A stretch of 12,859 nucleotides of DNA from Candidatus Fermentibacterales bacterium (GTDB taxonomy: Bacteria; Fermentibacterota; Fermentibacteria; Fermentibacterales; JAFGKQ01): contig JAFGKQ010000057.1 in the NCBI GenBank assembly GCA_016928495.1, forward strand, positions 1 through 12,859. Reading direction: 5' to 3'. Under the pieces are notes generated by a model, which searched no databases, was not told the origin of the DNA, and was given only the letters and a program-made list of their open reading frames with translations. The position numbers and the translations under genes were made by a program. Positions 1-6,547 of the stretch are shown here, in pieces (within the stretch, counting starts at the first letter, position 1; each line of letters begins with the position of its first letter).

Positions 1-234
1 GAACTGGCTCCGGTCGACGAAGCTCCAGCTGAAGACCTCCTCCGTATCGGTAGTCGTGACGTAGCGCTGAAGGGAGGAGCGCACCGCCTGGGCAACCTCG
101 TCCTCATGACCCTCCGGCAGGACCACCAGGACTCCCTTTATCGGGCCGGTGGCCGGCCCGGCGCATCCGGCCGCAAGAAGCAGCACACCAACCAGCAGGG
201 CGACGGGACCGGACCGGGAGGCTCTCCCTGTCAT
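1..234 (-). CDS. Putative lipoprotein, 3' end cut off by window edge (possibly DUF4837-like)
   Basis: This is the first 78 codons of a gene that runs off the left edge. The ATG (232-234) overlaps the stop of the DUF948 gene as ATGA. An excellent Shine-Dalgarno AGGAGG lies 8 bases before it, inside the end of the upstream gene. The product opens with a basic N-terminus, a hydrophobic stretch (about residues 11-22) and a lipobox LAAGC, so cleavage and lipidation at Cys24 are expected. The protein would then sit in the envelope. The mature part begins with a short Gly/Pro/Ala stretch and then a strand-like VLVVLP segment and an acidic, helix-like segment. The pattern of 'lipobox, short linker, VLVV, helix, then an acidic EEVFSWSF segment' is reminiscent of DUF4837 lipoproteins of Bacteroidetes, but this is weak and from memory. 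The function is unknown. Confidence 0.75.
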   Translation of the reverse strand, partial: MTGRASRSGPVALLVGVLLLAAGCAGPATGPIKGVLVVLPEGHEDEVAQAVRSSLQRYVTTTDTEEVFSWSFVDRSQF

Positions 235-587
235 TCCCTGTTCCTCCTTCTCCTGATCAGGGGAAGGATCCCCCTGACCAGACCCAGGGCTACCGGGACG
301 AGCTTCAGGTACATCATCGCGTTGCCCCTGTCCGATGATCCCAGACGGGCTATCCGCTTTCCGACATGCCCGATAGTGGAAGTCAGCTCCGCGGCGGTTC
401 TCCCGCTCTCGTCCAGCAGCGCCTGAAGCCTGGGAGAAACCTCCGAAAGCTCCTCCCGGACATCCTCGAGGGTCTTCTCCAGCTCGCGGAGAGTCCTCCT
501 CATCTGGATGCCCGCCGCCGCTACACCTGCTATGAGGACCCATACGCCCACCACTCCGACCAGGAGGATGATCTCCGCACCGCTCAT
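231..587 (-). CDS. DUF948-type membrane-anchored coiled-coil protein, 118 aa
   Basis: This is a small protein with an N-terminal transmembrane helix (about residues 5-26). A charged, heptad-like helical region follows (about 30-80, with repeated Leu, Glu and Arg and an 'RELEKTLEDVREELSEV' style pattern). A second hydrophobic stretch (about 93-111) precedes a basic tail RRRRNRE. This layout matches DUF948 proteins (YoxC-like), which resemble fragments of chemotaxis-receptor helices and have no firm function. I chose the ATG at 585-587 because GAGGGAG sits about 7 bases upstream and the membrane helix follows at once. An in-frame ATG at 710 would add an unconvincing 41-residue leader. The gene follows folD after 144 bases and is translationally coupled to the lipoprotein gene through ATGA, so the two products probably act together at the inner membrane or envelope. 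Confidence 0.8.
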   Translation of the reverse strand: MSGAEIILLVGVVGVWVLIAGVAAAGIQMRRTLRELEKTLEDVREELSEVSPRLQALLDESGRTAAELTSTIGHVGKRIARLGSSDRGNAMMYLKLVPVALGLVRGILPLIRRRRNRE

Positions 588-607
588 CCCTGTCTCCCTC
601 CAGAGCC

Positions 608-626
608 ACGGGCCCCGGGAGCCCGT
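608..626 (-). other. Short hairpin upstream of DUF948 gene
   Basis: ACGGGC and GCCCGT form a perfect 6-base-pair stem around a 7-base GC-rich loop, 21 bases before the DUF948 start codon. On the minus strand it is preceded by AAA and is not followed by a T tract, so it is not a terminator for the minus-strand genes. It could modulate access to the nearby ribosome binding site or be chance in GC-rich DNA. Confidence 0.3.
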
Positions 627-692
627 TTTCACACCCCTTCGAAGCCGCGGCCCGGAAGCATGCCGCAGGCTCACCAGCATCAAGATGTCTAT

Positions 693-708
693 CCGGAGAC
701 CCGGAGAC
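693..708. repeat. 8-base tandem direct repeat in intergenic gap
   Basis: CCGGAGAC occurs twice head to tail with no spacer, in the gap between folD and the DUF948 gene. Two tandem half-sites could be an operator, but two copies of an 8-mer in GC-rich DNA may also be chance. Confidence 0.35.
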
Positions 709-731
709 AACCGTCATCTGCCGGGAGAGGC

Positions 732-1577
732 TCAGGAAATCTGCCGCGCTCGCTTCCAGGCGGTCAGGGTATTGGCCAGGAGGAACGCTATGGTTAGCGG
801 CCCGACACCTCCGGGGACCGGCGTGATGGCCTCGACCGTATCCGCGACGGCGTCGAAGTCCACATCACCGCGGAGACCCTCCTCGGTTCGCGATATGCCG
901 ACATCGACGACGGTCATGCCCGGCCTGACGAAGGAGGGCCCGACGAACCCGGGGCGACCCACGGCGGCGACCAGCAGATCGGCTTTTCTCGAGAGCGCGG
1001 GAAGGTCCCGGGTGTGGGAGTGTGCGAGAGTGACGGTGCAGTTCTCCCGGAGCAGCATCGCGGCCAGCGGCTTGCCCACGATGTTGCTCCGGCCGATGAT
1101 CACGGCGCTGGCGCCGTCGAGAGGAACACCCTCCTCGGCGAGAAGCGCGACTATCCCCCTCGGCGTGCAGGGGAAGAGACCCTGCTCGCCTCTCCAGAGG
1201 CAGCCGACGTTGACGGGATGGAGACCATCGACGTCCTTGTCGGGATCGATGGCCGCCGCGACCTTCGAGGGCGAGATCCGGGGCGGAAGCGGCAACTGGC
1301 ACAGGATGCCGTCGATCGAGTCGTCGGCGTTCAGCTCGGAGACCACCCGGAGAACGCTGCCTTCGGAGGCGTCCGTGTCCAGCCTTCTCAGCACGGACAC
1401 TATCCCGGCCTTCTCGCAGGCCTTCTGCTTGCTGGCGACGTAGGTCTCGCTTGCGGGATCCTGGCCGACCAGGATGACCGCGAGGCCGGGCGGGCGTCCT
1501 CCGGCCCGCAGGACGGACTCGGCCACGTCGCTCCTGACTCGCCCGGCGAGCTCACGACCCTTCAGTAGCTTCGGCAC
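732..1577 (-). CDS. folD: Bifunctional methylenetetrahydrofolate dehydrogenase / methenyltetrahydrofolate cyclohydrolase
   Basis: FolD oxidises 5,10-methylene-THF with NAD(P)+ and hydrolyses the product to 10-formyl-THF, the one-carbon donor for purine ring synthesis and initiator-tRNA formylation. The 281-residue product has the usual family length and all landmark motifs. These are Y46xxxK50 (catalytic lysine region), QLPLP (94-98), the DKDVDGLHPVN segment (113-123), PCTP (136-139), the nucleotide-binding loop GRSNIVGKP (162-170), DVGI (225-228) and TPVPGGVGP (252-260). The GTG start at 1575-1577 gives a proper FolD N-terminus (KLLKGREL) and has AAGGA and GGAG just upstream. It lies 26 bases inside the end of rplU, so the gene is probably translated from the same transcript and driven by the rplU promoter. 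The pur genes upstream make a link to purine synthesis natural. Confidence 0.96.
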   Translation of the reverse strand: MPKLLKGRELAGRVRSDVAESVLRAGGRPPGLAVILVGQDPASETYVASKQKACEKAGIVSVLRRLDTDASEGSVLRVVSELNADDSIDGILCQLPLPPRISPSKVAAAIDPDKDVDGLHPVNVGCLWRGEQGLFPCTPRGIVALLAEEGVPLDGASAVIIGRSNIVGKPLAAMLLRENCTVTLAHSHTRDLPALSRKADLLVAAVGRPGFVGPSFVRPGMTVVDVGISRTEEGLRGDVDFDAVADTVEAITPVPGGVGPLTIAFLLANTLTAWKRARQIS

Positions 1578-1944
1578 TCTCCGGGTCCTTCTCCTGCTTC
1601 TTCTGTCTCTGCTTCCTGTCGAGGCTCTCCACGAGTACCCGCGTGAAGCTCTGCCTGTGGCCCATCCGCTTCTCGTATCCCTTGCGCCGCTTACGCTTAT
1701 AGACGAGGATCCTGGGTCCGCGCCCGTGCTCGACCACCCTGGCCACGACCGTGACTCCTCCCAGCACTGGCTGACCGATCTCGATCCCCTTCTCGTCGGA
1801 GATGAGGAGCACCCTGTCGAATCTGAGCTTCGCTCCCTCTCTCTGGTCGACACGGGGAATCAGGACCTGTCTCCCGGGAGCCATCCGGAACTGCATGCCG
1901 CCGGTTTCGACAATCGCGTACGAGTCCAAGTCCGTTACCTCCAT
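1552..1944 (-). CDS. rplU: 50S ribosomal protein L21
   Basis: This is an L21 protein of the large ribosomal subunit. The product (130 residues from the ATG at 1942-1944) shows the family opening SYAIVETGG, the central IGQPVLGG region and the basic signature KRKRRKGYEKRMGHRQ (83-98), followed by FTRV. Residues 109-130 form an extra tail that is first Lys/Gln-rich and then acidic. Bacterial L21 is usually about 100-105 residues, so the tail is the unusual part. An earlier in-frame ATG at 1998 is rejected, because the added 18 residues do not look like L21 and they cover a good promoter. AAGGA lies just before the chosen start. The gene follows rng by 82 bases, a conserved pairing, but the usual downstream ysxB and rpmA (L27) are absent and folD overlaps instead. 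Confidence 0.95.
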   Translation of the reverse strand: MEVTDLDSYAIVETGGMQFRMAPGRQVLIPRVDQREGAKLRFDRVLLISDEKGIEIGQPVLGGVTVVARVVEHGRGPRILVYKRKRRKGYEKRMGHRQSFTRVLVESLDRKQRQKKQEKDPESAEATEGS

Positions 1945-1965
1945 CTGTCCTTGCAGGTAGCCGCT

Positions 1966-1995
1966 TTTATAAGCCTCGAAGGCTCTCCGGGTCAA
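1966..1995 (-). promoter_or_regulatory. Predicted sigma70-type promoter for rplU-folD
   Basis: On the minus strand, TTGACC (1990-1995, 5 of 6 matches to the -35 consensus) is separated by 18 bases from TATAAA (1966-1971, 5 of 6 to the -10 consensus). Transcription would begin near 1959, about 15 bases before the L21 start codon, leaving room only for its ribosome binding site. The spacer contains a small inverted repeat (1972-1984, AGCCT/AGGCT). The TATAAA stands out as an AT-rich patch in GC-rich DNA. This is judged by eye and has not been scored. Confidence 0.6.
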
Positions 1996-2009
1996 CACGC
2001 ACAGCGTTC

Positions 2010-2023
2010 CCGGGCGAGCCCGG
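2010..2023 (-). other. Hairpin directly after rng stop codon
   Basis: CCGGG and CCCGG form a 5-base-pair stem around a 4-base loop, beginning 3 bases after the TAG of rng. No T tract follows, so it is not a classical terminator. It could mark a 3' end, protect it, or serve as a processing site between rng and rplU. Confidence 0.35.
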
Positions 2024-2026
2024 CCG

Positions 2027-3559
2027 CTAGTCGTGGAACTCGACTATCTCCTCGTGAGCGTCCAGGGAGTAGACACGGAAGCCGTCAACCCGGAGGCCCG
2101 GATCCTCATGGAGCTCTATCCTGAGGTCCTGCACGGAGCGGCAGAGGTGATCCAGCCTCCTCCCCTCGTCCTCGAGCAGGTACGCGGCCAGAGACGGGTG
2201 AATGGAGACCACGAGGTCCCTGTGCCTCTTCTTGATGGCGGCTCTCTCCAGGAAGCGTTCGAGCCTCGTGGCGGCGGAGACGGGCCCCATGACCCTGCCG
2301 CTTCCCCCGCAGTGCTCGCATGGCTCGGACAATGCCTGGATCAGACTGGGGCGCACGCGTTTCCTCGTCATCTCCACCAGGCCGAGCGTGCTCACCTGGC
2401 AGGTCTTCGTGGGAGACCTGTCCTTGCCCAGCTCGCTCCTCAGGCACTGGAGCACCTTCTCCCTGTGCTCCTCGTTCTCCATGTCTATGAAGTCGATGAC
2501 GATGAGCCCGCCGAGGTCTCTCAGCCGCAACTGCCTGGCGACCTCCTTCGCCGCCTCCATGTTGGTCTTCAGAATCGTGCTCTCCTGACTGCGCTTTCCG
2601 ACGTAGCGTCTGGTGTTGACGTCTATCGCCACGAGAGCTTCGGTGTGCTCTATGACCAGCGAGCCCCCGCTCTTGAGCGGAACGTCCCGGTGAAGGAGCT
2701 GATCGATCTGTGGCTCGATGCCGTAGTGATCGAAGATCGGTGTTCTGCCGCGGTAGTAGCGTACCTTCCTGGCCAGCCCCGGGTCGGTCTTCTTCAGGTA
2801 CTGCCTTGCGAGCCTGCACACCTCTTTCGAGTCGGTGATGAAGGCGTCCATGTCCGGAGAGAACATGTCCCGCATAGCGGTCGTCACCGCATCGTACTCC
2901 TGATGCAGGAGTGCGGGGGCACGGGAGGCGAGGGCAAGCTCCCCGACCTCCTTCCATCTCTCGATGAGCCCCTGTATGTCGCCGGAGAAGCTCTCCTCGC
3001 TCTGCCCGGTCCCCACGGTCCTCGCGATGATCCCGAAACCGTCCACCTGGATGTGATCCAGCACTTTCCTGAGCCGCTGCCTCTCCCTCCTGTCTCCGAT
3101 CTTGCGGGAGACCCCGGAAACGGGATCGCCAGGCATGCTGACCACGTAGCGGCCTGCGATCGAGATCCTCGTGCTGACCCGTGCCCCCTTGGTGCCGATG
3201 GGCTCCTTGGTTACCTGCACGAGTATCTCCTGCCCCTTCCTGAGCAGGCTCTCGATGGACTGCTCGCTGTCCCTGCCGACGAGGGGCTTGCCGTCGCGGA
3301 GCGAGGAGGAGAACTCCCTTGCATCCAGATTGCCGTCTCTCAAGTCCGAGACGTGGAGGAAGGCGCTCCTCTCGAGCCCGATGTCCACGAAGGCCGCCTG
3401 CATGCCGGGCAGAACCGCGCTGACGCTTCCCAGGTAGATGTTGCCGACGATGCGCCGGGAGTCGGCCTTGTCCACGATCAGCTCCATCAGCCGCTCGTCT
3501 TCCCTGAGCGCGATCCTCGTGACGTCCGGGTGGACGTTTACTATGAAATCGGTCTTCAA
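2027..3559 (-). CDS. rng: Ribonuclease G (RNase E/G family)
   Basis: This is a cytoplasmic endoribonuclease that matures rRNA 5' ends and takes part in mRNA decay. The 510-residue product aligns along the whole of RNase G. It has an N-terminal NVHPDVTRIAL strand, the S1-domain signature RRIVGNIYLGSV with GMQAAFVDIG (about 35-130), and the DNase I-like catalytic core with metal-binding D313 (AIDVNT) and D356 (VIDFIDM). The zinc-link CEHC (Cys414, Cys417) follows, and then a small C-terminal domain. It lacks the long disordered RNase E tail, hence the call RNase G. The start is TTG (3557-3559), which fits the family N-terminus and overlaps the previous stop as TTGA, with AGAGG just upstream. 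Placement between the TIGR03960 radical SAM gene and rplU is a conserved bacterial arrangement. Confidence 0.93.
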   Translation of the reverse strand: MKTDFIVNVHPDVTRIALREDERLMELIVDKADSRRIVGNIYLGSVSAVLPGMQAAFVDIGLERSAFLHVSDLRDGNLDAREFSSSLRDGKPLVGRDSEQSIESLLRKGQEILVQVTKEPIGTKGARVSTRISIAGRYVVSMPGDPVSGVSRKIGDRRERQRLRKVLDHIQVDGFGIIARTVGTGQSEESFSGDIQGLIERWKEVGELALASRAPALLHQEYDAVTTAMRDMFSPDMDAFITDSKEVCRLARQYLKKTDPGLARKVRYYRGRTPIFDHYGIEPQIDQLLHRDVPLKSGGSLVIEHTEALVAIDVNTRRYVGKRSQESTILKTNMEAAKEVARQLRLRDLGGLIVIDFIDMENEEHREKVLQCLRSELGKDRSPTKTCQVSTLGLVEMTRKRVRPSLIQALSEPCEHCGGSGRVMGPVSAATRLERFLERAAIKKRHRDLVVSIHPSLAAYLLEDEGRRLDHLCRSVQDLRIELHEDPGLRVDGFRVYSLDAHEEIVEFHD

Positions 3560-5997
3560 GCCTCTGCGTTCCCTTCCTGGAGAAGGGGAACCAGATCATC
3601 CCCTCTCCTGGCGTAGATGTCTTTTCTAATGATAAGAGGCCTCGGGGTCGAGGAGCCCGGCAGGGAGAGCCTGTCGATGAGAAGGTCCGGCCTGTTGCTT
3701 CTCGAGCCGAGCACGGTGAGTATCTCGAGCACGCCGGGCCCCCGCAGCACCGTCTCCAGCACGGCCTCCTCCGACGCCAGCGCCTCCGAGAGCCTCCACG
3801 CCTCGTCCGGAGGCAGACCTTCTATCTGGTATCTCGCGGCGCAGGCCACCCGGTCGGGAGCGGCCGCCTTCCTCTCGAGCAGAGCGACGCCCCTCACGGA
3901 GTAGCCTTCGGGCAGGCCGTCGCTCAGCCGATCGGCGCAGTCTGCCGGCGCGATCCCGACAAGGTCGACGTCCACGTACTCGCCCTCGCTGGCCATGCCG
4001 AGAGGGAGAGGAGGCCCGAACCTGAGTCTCGGTCTCGGGACGTGACCGTGGCTGTAGGCCACGGGGAGGCCGGCCCTCCTCAGCGTTCTCGTCCAGAGGC
4101 GCACCATGTCGAGATGAGAGCTGAACCTGGCTCTGCCGCTCTTGCCGTATCTCACTCTGAGCCTCTGGGCCACCTGCCCGTCGATGTCGGCAGCCGCGTC
4201 ACTCCCTGCACCCGAAGGCTGCCCTGCCAGGCCCCCGGTCGGGGAGAGCACCCGCGTGACCAGGCCGGGGCATGCCCCGCACCCCGAGCACCTGCCGGCT
4301 TCCCTGCAGTCGGGAGTCGTCTCGGCGTCAAGGTAGGCCCGGTACTCCGAGCGCAGGAAGTCCCTGCTCACTCCGGTCGAGATGAACTCCCACGGCAGCT
4401 CGGCGTCTCTTTCCGAGCGCACCCACTCGATCAGGCCAGGCTGCTCACGCAGCAGCTCCTCCCAGACTTCCCATCTCAGATGGTCGCTCCACCCGTCGAG
4501 CCGGGCCCCCCTCGAGGAGGCCTCCTCGAGCAGCGTGGATGCCCTCTCGTCTCCCAGGCCGAGCACCGCCTCTATGACCGCCTGCCTGGGATCGTTCCAG
4601 ACGACCCTGGCAAACCTCCCACAGGCGTCCCTGAGAATCCCCAACCGACGCTCCAGCTCCTCCAGCGGCATCTGGGGAGCCCTCTCCAGAGGTGTGTGGG
4701 GCTTGGGCGAGAATGGAGACACGGAAACGGTCACCGCCCTCTTCGATCCTGCCTTCCGGCGACCCGAGCCTCCCTTCAGCGACGCAACCTCCCTGACGAG
4801 CCGGGCGGTGGCCGCGAGGTCGTCCTCGGTCTCCATGGGAAGCCCGATCATGAAATAGAGCTTTATGCCGGTGGCTCCCATGCAAAAGGCCCTCTCGGCC
4901 GCAGCAACGACAATGTCGTTGCCCAGATTCTTGTTGAGGCGTCTCCCCAGCAGCTCCGATCCTGTCTCGGGAGCGAGGGTCAGCCTCCCCCGAACCGGAG
5001 AGGAGGGATCCAGCCGCAGCAGGCTGTCAGGGCGGAGCGAGGGTCTGGAGACCGCGGTGTGGGTCCTGGCCTCGAACTCGGCCACACGGGCCATCAGGCC
5101 GGCCAGATCGCTGTAGTCGGAGAAGGAGAGACTCAGAAGCCCCGCCTCCTCCCAGCCAGTCGAGGATATCGCCTCTTCGAGGATGGAGGCGATATCGTCT
5201 ATGGAGCGCTCCCTCACGGGTCTTCCCGTGAAGCTCGAGATGCAGAAGCGGCAGCCCCTGCTACAGCCCCTGGCGATCTCCACCACCGCCCTGTCATGGC
5301 TCACGGCACAGGTCGGAACCGGAGGCCTGACCGGAGCATCGGCCCGGAGCAGCGCCGGGACCCTCTGAAGCTCGACGGGCCGCCTCCCGAGCAATGGAGC
5401 GTACACCCCCGGAACGGAGGAAGCGGCCGACTCCAGTCTGGATCTCCTGCTCCCGGACCCGGCGGCGATCCCGAAGAGCTCCTCCGCATGCTGCTCTGCC
5501 TCGCCCAGGAAGAAGAGGTCTACGAAAGGCTCGAGAGCAAGCGGGTTCGACACCGCCCCCCCGCCGGCGATGACCAGGGGGTGCTCTTCGGTCCTGTCGG
5601 CGGATCGCACCGGGATCCCCGAGAGCCGGAGCATGTGCAGGACGTTGGTGAAGAGAAGCTCGGAGCTGACGGAGAACCCGATCGCCCTGGAGGTGGCTAT
5701 CCTGTCGCCGCCTTCGAGATCTGCGAGCGGCGTTCCGCTGCTCTCGAGAAGGACGGACATGTCCGGCGCGGGCACGAAGGCTCTGCGGACGTCGAAGCGC
5801 CCCGAGCGAAGCAGCAGGTGCCTTACTATGGTCATCCCGGCGTTCGACATGCCCAGCTCGTAGAGGTCCGGGTAGAGAAGTGTCACTCTCGGAGAGGCCC
5901 TTCGCGGGGCGCCGGTGTTCCACTCTCCCCCGGCGTACTGCTGAGGCTTCTGGACCTCTGCCAGGAAGGGCTCGTAGGGATGCGGATCGAAGGTCAT
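3556..5997 (-). CDS. TIGR03960-type radical SAM protein fused to DUF2344 domain
   Basis: The 813-residue protein is of unknown reaction. Residues about 1-235 form a B12-binding-like N-terminal part that begins with the family-typical 'KPQQYAGGEWN'. Residues about 236-460 form a radical SAM barrel with the cluster motif CSRGCRFC (Cys245, Cys249, Cys252), SFSDYSDL and LAPETGS. A second cysteine cluster follows (Cys564, 570, 573, 576), typical of the family. After a Gly/Ser/Ala-rich linker (about 585-605), the DUF2344 domain (about 611-800) starts with LRVRYGKSGRARFSSHLD. The two parts are separate genes in many Firmicutes and fused elsewhere. The ATG is at 5995-5997, and an upstream extension to 6261 is not protein-like. 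The gene starts 10 bases after the PurS-like gene and has no Shine-Dalgarno; the leader instead contains ACCTCC. Expression probably depends on coupling. A link to tRNA or rRNA modification is only inferred from the rng-rplU context. Confidence 0.88.
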   Translation of the reverse strand: MTFDPHPYEPFLAEVQKPQQYAGGEWNTGAPRRASPRVTLLYPDLYELGMSNAGMTIVRHLLLRSGRFDVRRAFVPAPDMSVLLESSGTPLADLEGGDRIATSRAIGFSVSSELLFTNVLHMLRLSGIPVRSADRTEEHPLVIAGGGAVSNPLALEPFVDLFFLGEAEQHAEELFGIAAGSGSRRSRLESAASSVPGVYAPLLGRRPVELQRVPALLRADAPVRPPVPTCAVSHDRAVVEIARGCSRGCRFCISSFTGRPVRERSIDDIASILEEAISSTGWEEAGLLSLSFSDYSDLAGLMARVAEFEARTHTAVSRPSLRPDSLLRLDPSSPVRGRLTLAPETGSELLGRRLNKNLGNDIVVAAAERAFCMGATGIKLYFMIGLPMETEDDLAATARLVREVASLKGGSGRRKAGSKRAVTVSVSPFSPKPHTPLERAPQMPLEELERRLGILRDACGRFARVVWNDPRQAVIEAVLGLGDERASTLLEEASSRGARLDGWSDHLRWEVWEELLREQPGLIEWVRSERDAELPWEFISTGVSRDFLRSEYRAYLDAETTPDCREAGRCSGCGACPGLVTRVLSPTGGLAGQPSGAGSDAAADIDGQVAQRLRVRYGKSGRARFSSHLDMVRLWTRTLRRAGLPVAYSHGHVPRPRLRFGPPLPLGMASEGEYVDVDLVGIAPADCADRLSDGLPEGYSVRGVALLERKAAAPDRVACAARYQIEGLPPDEAWRLSEALASEEAVLETVLRGPGVLEILTVLGSRSNRPDLLIDRLSLPGSSTPRPLIIRKDIYARRGDDLVPLLQEGNAEA

Positions 5998-6007
5998 CGG
6001 GGGAGGT

Positions 6008-6547
6008 CTAGCTGCTCGCCTCGTCGTAGAGCTTCGCTTCCTGCGAGACGGGATTGGCGAGCAAGCCCACCCTCCTCGATCGCGTGAGAGCCACGGCCAT
6101 CGCGTTCTCCTCCGCAACCTCCCGGGCAGTCCCGGGAGGGTAGCCGAGCCTCCACAGGACGCCGCACTGCACCCGGCGGACGCCGAAGCGGGAAGCCCGG
6201 AGAATCCTGGACCAGTTCTCGGAGCGGCTGTCGTCGTGGTCCTTGACGACCAGCCACACACGGGTCTGAGATCGATCCTCTCCGGGAACGCTGTCCGGGT
6301 GGCCCAGCTTCATCCACGACTGCTTGTTGGGGTTCACGATATCCGTATAGCTGGCTATCAGGGATCTCACCCGATCCATGGTGTCCGTCCCCGGGCTCAT
6401 CTCCAGCTCCCAGAGGTCGTACCTGCCGAGCGAGACGGGGGCCTCCCCCGGCATCGTCCGCCGGAGCGTGGACAGAGCGGTGGATGCGGCGGGATCTACG
6501 GCCTTCAGCCTGACAGCGATCATCACTCTCCTCGTCGCTTCGCTCAT
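6008..6547 (-). CDS. purS: Tandem PurS-domain protein, probable FGAM synthase PurS subunit
   Basis: The 179-residue protein is about twice the length of ordinary PurS (about 80). It appears to hold two PurS-like halves, residues 8-81 and 95-175. Each half starts with a beta strand then a DP/DD turn and a helix (VRLKAVDPA; VWLVVKDHDD). A strand pair follows (DLWELEM; VLWRLGY), then PGT, and the half closes on an NPxxQ motif (N72-P73-Q76; N165-P166-Q169, within GLLANPVSQE). PurS dimers bridge PurL and PurQ in FGAM synthase, so a covalent pair could do the same. Deltaproteobacterial PurL proteins carry similar tandem domains at their N-terminus (from memory). The ATG overlaps the purQ stop as ATGA. 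PurL here is the small type that needs a PurS, and no other candidate is present in this window. The family assignment is inference from internal symmetry and context. Confidence 0.72.
   Translation of the reverse strand: MSEATRRVMIAVRLKAVDPAASTALSTLRRTMPGEAPVSLGRYDLWELEMSPGTDTMDRVRSLIASYTDIVNPNKQSWMKLGHPDSVPGEDRSQTRVWLVVKDHDDSRSENWSRILRASRFGVRRVQCGVLWRLGYPPGTAREVAEENAMAVALTRSRRVGLLANPVSQEAKLYDEASS

Larger units (their letters stand above)
588..731. other. Intergenic gap folD to DUF948 gene
   Basis: This is the longest untranslated stretch in the window (144 bases). It holds a short perfect hairpin (608-626), an 8-base tandem repeat (693-708) and the ribosome binding site of the DUF948 gene next to 588. 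I see no convincing -35/-10 pair and no small gene. If the two downstream genes have their own promoter, it should lie here. Confidence 0.6.

Noticed and set aside
608-629. Hairpin followed by TTTT on the plus strand, looking like an intrinsic terminator
   Set aside because: No plus-strand gene exists upstream of it, and on the transcribed minus strand no T tract follows the stem.
508-1443. Plus-strand open frame opposite folD
   Set aside because: Ser/Thr/Pro/Arg-rich translation with no motif, overlapping an intact folD.
1578-1853. N-terminal extension of folD to an upstream start
   Set aside because: The extra 92 residues are Arg/Ser-rich, lie inside rplU and do not resemble any FolD N-terminus. 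The GTG at 1577 fits the family.
2033-3616. Long plus-strand open frame opposite rng
   Set aside because: It is a mirror of the high-GC codon pattern of rng. The translation has low complexity with no recognisable motif, while the minus strand encodes a full RNase G.
4042-6087. Long plus-strand open frame (681 codons) opposite the radical SAM gene
   Set aside because: The translation is rich in Gly, Pro, Arg and His with no domain. The opposite strand carries intact cysteine motifs and is clearly the coding one.
5998-6261. N-terminal extension of the radical SAM protein
   Set aside because: The 88 added residues are out-of-frame read-through of the PurS-like gene, which has clear structure in its own frame.
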